From Mimachlamys varia (taxonomy: Eukaryota; Mollusca; Bivalvia; Pectinida; Pectinidae), in assembly GCA_947623455.1 (NCBI GenBank), contig OX392527.1:7808001-7872000 (forward strand): a DNA stretch of 64,000 nucleotides. Reading direction: 5' to 3'. Made by a program: the position numbers and the translations under genes. Positions 26,484 through 36,400 of the stretch are shown piece by piece. The notes under the pieces were generated by a model that saw only the letters and a list, made by a program, of their open reading frames with translations, made no database searches and had not been told where the DNA came from. How positions within the stretch are numbered: the stretch's first letter is position 1; each line of letters begins with the position of its first letter.

Positions 26484-27368
26484 TATCTACGATGGCCGAC
26501 AAGAGCATGGCAAAATGAAATGAAAAACTGTATCACTTCTTTTAATGGAACTTTTTTTTCATATCTTTTTGTACCATTGAAAAGTGTACCATGGTACAAA
26601 AAGATGTGAAAATTCAAATCATTTTTGTATAATGTCGTCATTTCTATTTTAGAGATAAACAATTTAATAATTGCAAGCAACATTATCGCATTTCTCTAAT
26701 GGTTTTATGAAATGTTTGCATATATATATTCATTGATGTATACAATTGATTGTCCCTTTCCCCAAAACGGACCCATCAGCATTTATATGTTTCGGAGTTT
26801 CTTTCACTCGAGAATGTTCAAACTATGGAAGAGTTTAATGACAAAATATCAATCGGTTGATAACTTCCACTCACAAAGTATATTTGGTTCTAGAATATAT
26901 AACATGCATGTACAGATGTAATAGGGGTGGATGTTTCTTCGTAGAATAACGGCTCAATCATAAATGAAGCATAATCATATCTAAATAGAAAATGATTTAT
27001 TTTAATATTCCATTTGTAAACGTGTACATACCATACACGCCTGCCGGTGGTTCTCTGTGCAATTCTGCTACATTTATTGTAGCTAAAGAATTGGTAGGCT
27101 ATGTGATAGCTTTATCAGGGAGTCATTTGTCAAACTCAGTAACCTTTTTATCTGGCCGTTTCATAGATATATGTTTCTGTACCATGGCTATTTTCGGCCG
27201 ATATTTTGGTAAAGAAAGATACAAAAGCGACTGACTCATTTCAACTCTGCTTACACATCTTTTTGTACCGTACTGTGGTACAAAAAGATGTAAAAAAAAT
27301 GTACCGTGTAAAAAAGTGTTAGTTTATTCATTTCATTTTGCCAGGCTCTTGTCGGCCATCGTAAATAT
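26484..27368. mobile_element. Terminal-inverted-repeat element, about 885 bp
   Basis: The left end ATATCTACGATGGCCGACAA then GAGCATGGCAAAATGAAATGA is mirrored on the right by TCATTTCATTTTGCC then AGGCTCTTGTCGGCCATCGT. Inside each end is a hairpin around CTTTTTGTACC / GGTACAAAAAG (about 26570-26605 and 27262-27292). Small open frames of 69 and 80 codons inside match no transposase. Likely non-autonomous. Confidence 0.75.
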
Positions 27369-27456
27369 CTAATATATTTACAGAAATATATATGCAATTT
27401 AAGTTATTTACAAAATTACGCCTTTTCTAGCATAACCTGAACAGGAACGTATAGAA

Positions 27457-27674
27457 CACAGGGACCTGAGAATTTGATACAGCTACATGTACAGTACATG
27501 TTGGTTGTTTTTTAAAAGGTAATTTTACATTTTTGTGGGGTTTAGATGAATTTTCGATAAAAATGCCACCTCAATGGTCATAAAATTTATGTTAACCCCC
27601 CAAAAGTGTAAAATTACTCTAAGCACTCTAATCTAGATCCAAAATAAGCTGTAACAAATTCTCAGGTCCCTGTG
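27457..27674. mobile_element. MITE-like inverted-repeat element, about 218 bp
   Basis: Ends CACAGGGACCTGAGAATTTG and CAAATTCTCAGGTCCCTGTG are exact reverse complements. Inner arms GGTAATTTTACA..TTTTGTGGGGTT and AACCCCCCAAAAGTGTAAAA also pair. Confidence 0.8.
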
Positions 27675-27679
27675 GTATA

Positions 27680-28880
27680 TGCCCGCTACGTCTCTGCCCT
27701 AGTTAAACATCTTTGGTTGTTGGGGGGAAAAGAAAGTCTCCGAGATCAAAGACTATGAAAAATATGTCTTTAGAGGAAACCGTTATATGATTAGTGAATT
27801 TATGTAATCGTAATATAGGCCTGTGATCTTAGGCCTAAGTTATCCTGAAAAAAAATCTAATGCGAAATCAGGCGGGAGTCCAGACATCGGTGTCTGAGAA
27901 TCGTGGTCATACAACTCTTCAATCGGTAGGGAATACACCGCAAGCCTTTCCAAGCGTTATGATAACATAGATCGTAAAAATAATCGGAGACGAGTTGACT
28001 CTGCTACAGAATGGGCCTATTGCAAGAATGTCGAAATGATGTATCAACTGCCTAGATAGACAGACAGAAATTAGTCAGTGGTAAATTATCGACGTTTTTG
28101 TATGAAATTATCGTTATCCTTTACTATAAGCTGATAAGCTTGTCATTATTTGTCTAGGAACTTTCAGTTTCATCCTCATTAGCTGTAGCCCGATATGTTC
28201 AGGAACGTTCTAAAAGTTTCTACGTTTGAGCACAGTAACTAATTTTTCAATTGAAGGGTCGGGATCGAGGAGAATAGTGTTCGTTTTGTGTACATTACTA
28301 TGTTATATTAGAAGCACGCGTTTTTGGTTAATTGTGACGTATATACGTAACAGATACGATACAGATACAGATTTTCTTCTCCCACATCCTCGTCATATAT
28401 TTGTTATTGCGTGTGTAAGATACATTCAATATAATACTTTCTGTTACATATCATATCCACATCACTTTATTTTGGAGCCTTCCATGCAAAAAATTGTATG
28501 CCTACATCTGTTAATGTTGATAAAGTCTATTGCTAAAGGACTCACGCATTTTAACTAAATAATTTACTCTACAATCTACATGTATGTTATTACTAAGCTT
28601 TCAAGCTAATAACTTTAATATTTAAAGTTCAGCACTAGTGACAGCTGTCTAGATTTACAGATACATACATGGCAAAGGCTTCAAATGGAATTTTATGAGG
28701 AATTTCGTGGCAATTTTTAGCTTGCTACAGGTGTCTGTTTTCGACAACCAGAAATGTCAATTGTCAAACCAGTGAAATGGGAAGGGAACACCCTCTGATT
28801 TTTTACTCCATTTCAATCTGCCATCACATATCAAAATCTACCAAAAGTATACATTTTTGTAATGTTAAATATCTATAGAT
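27680..28880. other. Unassigned sequence
   Basis: A 110-codon open frame at 28226-28558 has no recognisable motif. No repeat structure is seen. Confidence 0.35.
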
Positions 28881-28882
28881 TT

Positions 28883-29463
28883 CATTAAGGGCAAAGAAGT
28901 AATTCCAACAGTGTAGACAAACTGGTGCTGTCAAATTTTCGGAGCAATCCGCTCCTTTATCGAGACACAAAGAAACATAAAATAATTACATTACATACAT
29001 GTAAAAAACAATATTAAAAGTATAAGAATAAATGTTAAAACAATATTAAGCCATTTGGCTTGTGTTAGCGGAAGGCAGAATTTAGGATGACCGACGTGTC
29101 ATCATCATCCACTGAGTAGACTGTGTGTGCGAACAACGACAAAGAGATTATTATACCGGGAAAACTGAGGCGTGAAAATGTTGAAGCTGAAGTAACAGCA
29201 TGGCGATTCGTCCCAAGATGATAATTGGGATGAAGCGTGGTAAATCCCGAAATATCTGTAAGAATAGTAAATATATGGTAAGACTTGTTTTAATTTTAAA
29301 AAATATTTCGTTATAATTAAAGTTGTAGCAAGAGAAATATTTTCAAATTAGTGACGAAATGACTCTGAAATTTAGACCTTTTCATCCATAAGAGAGCGGA
29401 TTGCTCCAAAAATTTGACAGCACCAGTTTGTCTAAACTGTTGGAATTACTTTTTTGCCCTTTA
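28883..29463. mobile_element. Terminal-inverted-repeat element, about 580 bp
   Basis: Left arm AAGGGCAAAGAAGTAATTCC, AACAGTGTAGACAAACTGGT, GCTGTCAAATTTTCGGAGCA, ATCCGCTC is repeated in reverse complement at 29394-29463 with a few substitutions, so arms are about 70 bp. No transposase seen. Confidence 0.78.
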
Positions 29464-29469
29464 TAAAAT

Positions 29470-30030
29470 TTTAAGTAACTTGTATCCTATAAATATCCAT
29501 TTGTATGGATCCAGTGTTATTTGGAAAAGTACCGTTGATATTACTTCTTTGACCCATATAAATTTCATTAAATGCAGAATATGTCAACAATTACTTGTTT
29601 AAATTACTCGCCCGGTACAAATTTTCGGTAGGCACTAGCTACAATCATATGAAACACTTGGTGATAGGCTGATTAAGTTGTGTTGAGTCTTGAAGTGCGA
29701 CTAAAGCATGAAACAAAATCTAAAGCATAAAAAAGAAAACTTTCTTTGATAAATACCAATATATATATAGATTTTTTTATAAGTTAAGTTTAAAGACAAT
29801 GGTGTTGTGCAATAACGTAGGAGCGGCACAACCCTTCGCTTCAGTTTGAAGCTGGCAAATGGCTCAACAGAAAACAGTAGAGCATTCCTGATTGATGTAG
29901 ATATATTTGAAGTAATCTCAAGGGTGAGAATTGTTGATACTGACAGTTGTGCAAAGATGAGTGTGTAGATGTGTTTTCTATCTTAATGTTATTCTACACA
30001 GAGATCAGAATGAGTTTATCGATGTGGAGG
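29470..30030. other. Unassigned sequence
   Basis: No gene or repeat recognised. Confidence 0.35.
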
Positions 30031-30032
30031 GG

Positions 30033-30467
30033 GTTATAAGTATGCATGTGTAATAGGACGAAGAAAAGTGATAAAGATAGTGCCGTCGTTGGGGCTCGAA
30101 CCAATGACCCTTGGCTCTCCAGCCCGATGCTCTACCGACTGAGTTAAAGGGAAATTGCCTACAGCTCCCGCTTGTAAGGCAACCTAATCAATGCACAACT
30201 TTTACACTTTTTCAAAGTCTCAAACCCAGTTTCTTTGACTCCCTGCCAACGATTCTCCTACCTTGAAACGGGGAGGACCAACGGCACCAATTTGTAATAG
30301 GACGAAGAAAAATGATAAAGATAGTGCCGTCGCTGGGGTTCGAACCTGCGACTCTTGGCTTTCAAGCCCGATGCTCTACAGACTTGGCTAAAGGGAAATT
30401 CCCTACAGCTCGCGCTTGTAAGGCAACCTAATCAATGCACATCTTTTACACATGCAATACTTATAGC
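30033..30467. mobile_element. Inverted-repeat-bounded dimer of tRNA-like (SINE) units
   Basis: Outer ends GTTATAAGTATGCATGTGTA and TTACACATGCAATACTTATA form an inverted repeat of about 20 bp with one indel. Inside lie two direct copies of about 160 bp (30049-30209 and 30293-30451), each starting TGTAATAGGACGAAG and ending TTTTACAC. Each copy carries, on the minus strand, a tRNA-like body with CTCAGTCGGTAGAGCATC (box A) and GGTTCGAGCCCC or GGTTCGAACCCC (box B). The acceptor stem is missing, so these are not tRNA genes; a Lys-type tRNA is the nearest scaffold. Confidence 0.68.
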
Positions 30468-30469
30468 TT

Positions 30470-30975
30470 TGGTTAATCCAAGGTAGTACGGACTCAGATT
30501 GGTGCTTTAAATGCCTCCTTGTGACCCTGACTGTGGCCTAGTAGTTCCTATTCACGGCACAAAGAATGAATTCCAATATTGTTCTGTATTGGTGTTTGAA
30601 TTGGTATAATGACTGCTTTGGTGTATTTTGTTCCTGATGGATTTTGGAATTGGTCTTGATGTTTCACAATCCTGAAATTATGCTGCTGTTTTTTTTCTTT
30701 CTCATGCTGGAATTGTATAAGTCTTTCCTAAGCATTGATGAGATATGCTCCTTCCTGATGTTATATTTACATTTGCTCTGCAATTTTCCATTGACACAAT
30801 GCTAAGAGGCAGTTGTTGCCATACGCCTATAACACCCAGTGCCTCAGACTATAACAGCAGTTGCTATTGTGACATCATCAATTTTATTGTTATCTACACT
30901 TGATTTGCTGTTCAAAATAGGTCCAAAGAGACTAAATAAAGCACAATAAATTTATCAAAATGTAAGTATAAGTAA
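30470..30975. other. Unassigned sequence
   Basis: No gene or repeat recognised. Confidence 0.35.
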
Positions 30976-31125
30976 TGAACATTTTAGCAAATATTTTTAC
31001 AGTCCTATAACACATTGTTATTGCTGACAAACTTACATAAAGCCCTACCAGGCTTTATTTGGTTTGCCATCAATAGCAATGTGTGTTATAGGACTGTAAC
31101 AACATTTGCTTAAACATTCATTGCT
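30976..31125. mobile_element. Palindromic MITE-like element
   Basis: ACAGTCCTATAACACATTGT and its complement near 31080-31099 flank a central AAAGCCCTACCAGGCTTT. Outer arms AATGAACATTTTAGCAAAT and ATTTGCTTAAACATTCATT also pair. The centre resembles that of the 462-634 element. Confidence 0.75.
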
Positions 31126-31348
31126 CAAATAGAAGAATGGTAATCCTTTTTGTTTTTGTCTTGATTTGAGTGATGAAACTTGTAGATGTTTGAGGAGATT
31201 TGGTCCTGAATCTATCTTCCCACACTTTGTTGTCCTTCTGGATGAAGCGTACCCGTCTCTGTTGAATACTTGCTAATGTAGTAATGTTTGTTTTTATGTA
31301 TGGGTATGTTTTTATGTATGGGTACAAGATTATGGCTCCATACCCCAC
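31125..31348 (-). pseudogene. LINE C-terminal scrap
   Basis: The minus strand reads YGAIILYPYIKT (YIKT twice in tandem), then NITTLASIQQRRVRFIQKDN. This resembles the E-Y-x-x-x-W-x-P-x...I-x-x-L-E-x-x-Q-R-R-x-x-R-F-I block near the C-terminus of many LINE reverse transcriptases. Too short and divergent to place in a clade. Confidence 0.45.
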
Positions 31349-31943
31349 GATTTACCTTACAAGACCAATCTACATTCTTTGGAACATGGGTTTGTGATTT
31401 ATGTGTGATGATGCGTATGTTCCAGCAACAGGATAGAAAATATACAATGGCTTGCAGTAATTAACTTTTTAAGATTTGTAAAGATTACAGCAAACCCTAA
31501 GTTATACAAAGTATTACAAACCGTTCTATAACCTAAATAATGCAATTTCTAGATCTTATATATTGCAGACAGATGACGAGAACACAATCTGACATTACTT
31601 AAATTCTTCATCAATCAAGAAGCCACTCCTCCTGATAAATGTTTGAAACAACACACAAGCAAAACAAGGACATAGTAGAAAATATTATAAGATTTAACCA
31701 TTGCACAGTGATTTTTTTAACTTTTTTTTTAATTATTTTTTTTTTATTTTGAACAATATGGCAACATACATTTCATCAGTTACATAAAGACATTCAATTA
31801 TTGTATATATATTTTCATTGGATTTATATATATATCCATATATTACCTTTGTTTATTTATACATGCATATCAATATCTTTATTTTACCATATTGTAATTT
31901 CTGATCTTTTTAACTTTATTTTTACCAAGGACAATCATGAAGT
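31349..31943. other. Unassigned AT-rich sequence
   Basis: Contains a long T-rich tract (31708-31750). No gene seen. It may include promoter or untranslated exon sequence of the HERC gene, but nothing shows this directly. Confidence 0.3.
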
Positions 31944-32632
31944 GGAACGTACACCCCAGACAATAGAACGTACACCCCAGACAAAAGAATGTACACCCCA
32001 GACAAAAGAACGTACACCCCAGACAAAAGAACGTACACCCCAGACAAAAGATTGTACACCCCAGACAAAAGAACGTAACCCCAGACAAAAGAATGTACAC
32101 CCCAGACAAAAGAATGTACACCCCAGACAAAAGAACGTACACCCCAGACAAAAGAACGTACACCCCAGACAAAAGAACGTACACCCCAGACAAAAGAACG
32201 TACACCCCAGACAAAAGAACGTACACCCCAGACAAAAGAACGTACACCCCAGACAAAAGAACGTACACCCCAGACAAAATAATGTACACCCCAGACAAAA
32301 GAACGTACACGAAAGAACGTAACCCCAGACGAAAGAACGTAACCCCAGACAAAAGAACGTACACCCCATACAAAAGAACGTACACCCCATACAAAAGAAC
32401 GTACACCCCAGACAAAAGAACGTACACCCCAGACAAAAGAACGTACACCCCAGACAAAAGAACGTACACCCCAGACAAAAGAATGTACACCCCAGACAAA
32501 AGAACGTACACCCCAGACAAAAGAATGTACACCCCAGACAAAAGAATGTACACCCCAGACAAAAGAATGTACACCCCAGACAAAAGAACGTACACCCCAG
32601 ACAAAAGAACGTTACCCCAGACAAAAGAACTG
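31944..32632. repeat. 21-bp tandem repeat, about 33 copies
   Basis: The unit is GTACACCCCAGACAAAAGAA plus C or T. Because 21 is a multiple of three, both strands show periodic frames (YTPDKRT; CTFFCLG) that are repeat artefacts. The array ends about 0.5 kb before the first recognised HERC exon. Confidence 0.95.
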
Positions 32633-33115
32633 TAACTTCTAACAGTCAAGGTGAACAGTTTTTTTTATACCTGATCCACATTCAAACCAAGCTCAGAAGC
32701 ACACAGATACAGAGAAGTCTGTGATCCGCAAAATATAACACTTCCAACTCCACAATTTATCCTCAGATAGATTTTTACTGTACCTCCCTGGAGATCAGAT
32801 TATTGCATTGGTTAATGCTTTGTTGTAGTCAGATTTCATAATTAAGTATAGTGTGTTATATATGTTAGCATCAAATACCCACGACTGATTGTACTACGCT
32901 ATGCTGTACTTTGGTGATAAGTGTAACGTACCATCGTGCAATCAATTGTAGATATTGGACGAAGTTAGCAGACTCCGGGTGACCAGCTATGTGGGGTGTA
33001 GAGTACTCAAAGTGAAGGCAATGATGTACCAGGAAATAATTGTAAACAGCTAGCAACATTTTACATTTGGAATATTTGAGGCTATTGATAAATGATTTTC
33101 TATTTTATTTGACAG
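32633..33115. other. Sequence upstream of the first coding exon
   Basis: No promoter motif or exon can be called with confidence. It ends in the acceptor-like tract at 33100-33115. Confidence 0.35.
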
Positions 33116-33172
33116 TTGAAGTTGACACTATGAATTGAACTGATATTGAAGTAGGATTGACTGAGAGTTGCC
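33116..33172 (+). other. 5' UTR part of the first coding exon
   Basis: A pyrimidine-rich tract ending TTTGACAG at 33115 looks like a splice acceptor, so the first coding exon probably begins at 33116 and at least one non-coding exon lies upstream, not identified. The leader contains a two-codon upstream ORF (ATG AAT TGA, 33130-33138). A TGA at 33158-33160 is in frame with the main ATG and blocks any N-terminal extension. Confidence 0.5.
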
Positions 33173-33419
33173 ATGGTGAAGCAGAAAGTCCTTGGCTGGG
33201 GAAGTTCTCAGCATGGACAACTTGCTATTGGAGCCTCTGATGAGTTTGTTATATCTACTCCCAAGTACATCCCCCTACTCAGCTACGAGCATTTCCAGGT
33301 GACAAAGATAAGCTGCGGAGAAATGCACTCGCTCTTTGTAACATCTGATGGAAACATCTTTTCCTGTGGGAATAATGACTATGGACAACTTGGACGAGAA
33401 AACAGCAGGTCTAAACCAG
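33173..33419 (+). CDS. HERC4: HERC4-like exon 1 (RCC1 blades 1-2)
   Basis: The start is the ATG in GCCATGG, a good Kozak context, with an in-frame TGA 15 nt before it. The exon encodes residues 1-82, beginning [17 protein letters not shown], and includes the motifs [16 protein letters not shown] and [13 protein letters not shown], typical of RCC1 blades. It ends ...AAACCAG before GTTAGC (donor GT at 33420), leaving one base of the next codon. Confidence 0.88.
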
Positions 33420-36400
33420 GTTAGCTAGGGGTTGAAAACATTTTCAGTACTAGTATCAGATTTATTAAACAAATATAGATGATGCAACAGTGAAAAGTTT
33501 TGTTATTCTGAAACTGAAATTTTAATGCGAGTAAAACAAACTGTATTGGGTACATGCAGTATACTGGGGTAGGTGTCACTTTGTTTTACAATATTGCTAT
33601 AATTAATTCCACATGGTCAATGATGTCATGTTTCCCATACCTCATCCAGGTTATGATCTTGTACTTATGTTCTTACATTATGATTTGTAGGCTTATCTTT
33701 GATTTCATGATTTTGATCCATATTTTACAAGAATGCATCAAAAGTTCTAACTGAGATAGTTTTGCAATAAACATATTCACTATGAAGCACAAACATGCAC
33801 CAGACTCCATTGCATATGTTTGTTGCCAACTGCAGGCATATATTACTGTATATATGCAGTCAAAATGAAATTCAATCCTTAAATGTATGTCAATTTCAAG
33901 TGCATATTGAGGGTTAAAAGTAATTTGTGTTTTAAAAATGAATTAATTGTGTAATTTCATCTATTGTAGTAAAAATTGAACAACTCAGCAAAATGATAGT
34001 GACCCAGGTTGCTGCTGGTAGTCATCATAGCTTAGCCCTGACGTCTGCTGGTGAGGTGTTCAGCTGGGGGGACAACAGCTTAGGGCAGCTCGGCCGCGGA
34101 CAGGTGGACGAGGCTGTACAGCGCATACCTAAGTAGGTACTTCAGTGCTAGATTTGATACAGCAGCTGCTTTTCATGACTCTATTTTACTTAAAAGCTTC
34201 CACATGTGGACGAACACCTCTTGTAACAGATCACCTTTTGTTGGTGTGTTCACTCTAATTATAGACAAATAGGTTCGTACAGAAAACAGGAAACTCAACT
34301 CTTTATTGAGAATTTGAGCTTATATCTGTACAGCAAACAACTCAAGCATATAAATTTTATCTTGCTATGAATAAAAATCCAGGTAGGAGTAAATGTCGTT
34401 GGCCAATTAGGCTCTGGTTGGTTTTGAAGACTTTATTATGCCCCCGCCATCAAATGGGGGGGGGGGGGGGGGCATAAACAAATGTAGTGTTACCCATGTC
34501 TGTCCCGTTGCTTCGCGCCCCATGGTAATGTAATCAGCCTATTTAAATAACTACTGATCTGATAGTCATCAAACTTTGCATACATTATAAACGTGAAGAA
34601 CTAATTTCATATGCGGGAAGGGGGCATTTATGTTTCACAGATATTTCTAGTTTCTTGATTAGGCATTGTCTATAGGTCAGCTGCAAATCCTAAACACTAG
34701 TGTTGGGAATCGGTGCGGAAATCATGATCGATAATCGGTTGAAGACAACTTCCTAATTATCGATTATGTAATCGGTTGGGACGGTTGGTAAATAGTCCAA
34801 CATAAGTTACAACTTACACATGTTTGTCGTCTACCATCACAGGTGATTTAAACTCTGCATCTGTAATATTGTGTTATACAATACTTCCTATTCCTTTTCA
34901 TCATTTTTTATTTCATCAATAAAATCTAAATCCAATCAATCAAACGTCTTATGTCTGATTTAAGAGCCTCAAATCATAATAAGGAAATCACAATCATTTT
35001 TATTAAGAAAAACAGTTCTAAACCTGTTAATAAGGTATTTCTTTTTGGGATATAATGTGTTATATTCACTTGATAATAATAGTACATGTAGTTATGTATG
35101 AGTTACCTCCTGTCCTATATAATTGATTATTAGCTTTCATAATCGATAGTCGCTACCAGGACAAGAAACAATCAATTATCGATTATAATCGATAATCGTC
35201 CCAACACTGCTAAACAGTTTGTTTCTTTATAGTTTTCAGTAGCTATTTTAGTTATCAGATGTGAAGAGAATCGATATTATCAAGCATGTAGTTCATGTTT
35301 CTTAAACTGTGTTAAAATTAGCTGGCGATATCTTGTTGAAAAGATCAGGAACTCATATTTAGACTTTTCTAAAAGTGATAATTTATTAGCTGATGTATTT
35401 CTATAAGACCTAAAAGTGAGAATTTATTAGCTGATATAATTCTATAAGACATTGCAGTGATAATTTATAAGCTGATGTAATTCTATAAGACATTGCAGTG
35501 AGAATTTATTAGCTGATGTAATTCTATAAGACATTGCAGTGAGAATTTAATAGCTGGTGTATTTCAATAAGACATTGCAGTGAGAATTTATTAGCTGGTG
35601 TAATTCTATAAGACATTGCAGTGATAATTTATTAGCTGGTGTAATTCTATAAGACATTGCAGTGAGAATTTATTAGCTGGTGTATTTCTGTAAGACCTAA
35701 AAATGGGAATTTATGATGAGCTGGTGTATTTCTATAAGACCTAAAAGTGATAATTTATTAGCTGATGTAATTCTATAAGACATTGCAGTGATAATTTATT
35801 AGCTGGTGTAATTTTATAAGACATTGCAGTGAGAATTTAATAGCTGGTGTATTTCAATAAGACATTGCAGTGAGAATTTATTAGCTGGTGTAATTCTATA
35901 AGACATTGCAGTGATAATTTATTAGCTGGTGTAATTCTATAAGACATTGCAGTGATAATTTATTAGCTGGTGTAATTTTATAAGACATTGCAGTGAGAAT
36001 TTAATAGCTGGTGTATTTCAATAAGACATTGCAGTGAGAATTTATTAGCTGGTGTAATTCTATAAGACATTGCAGTGATAATTTATTAGCTGGTGTAATT
36101 CTATAAGACATTGCAGTGATAATTTATTAGCTGGTGTAATTCTATAAGACATTGCAGTGATAATTTATTAGCTGGTGTAATTCTATAAGACATTGCAGTG
36201 ATAATTTATTAGCTGGTGTAATTCTATAAGACATTGCAGTGATAATTTATTAGCTGGTGTAATTCTATAAGACATTGCAGTGATAATTTATTAGCTGGTG
36301 TATTTCTATAAGACCTAAAAATGGGAATTTATAATTAGCTGGTGTATTTCTATAAGACCTAAAAGTGATAATTTATTAGCTGATGTAATTCTATAAGACA

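Noticed and set aside
28226..28558. A 110-codon open frame
   Set aside because: No recognisable domain, poor start context and AT-rich composition; it is within the range expected by chance.
30088..30420. Possible tRNA genes on the minus strand
   Set aside because: Boxes A and B are present, but the acceptor stems do not pair and the anticodon arms are weak. Two copies within a repeat structure fit SINE-like units better.
31801..32649. Frames on both strands over the 21-bp array, some resembling Cys-rich or Lys-rich repeat proteins
   Set aside because: The unit is a multiple of three and is open on both strands. There are no flanking domains or splice signals.
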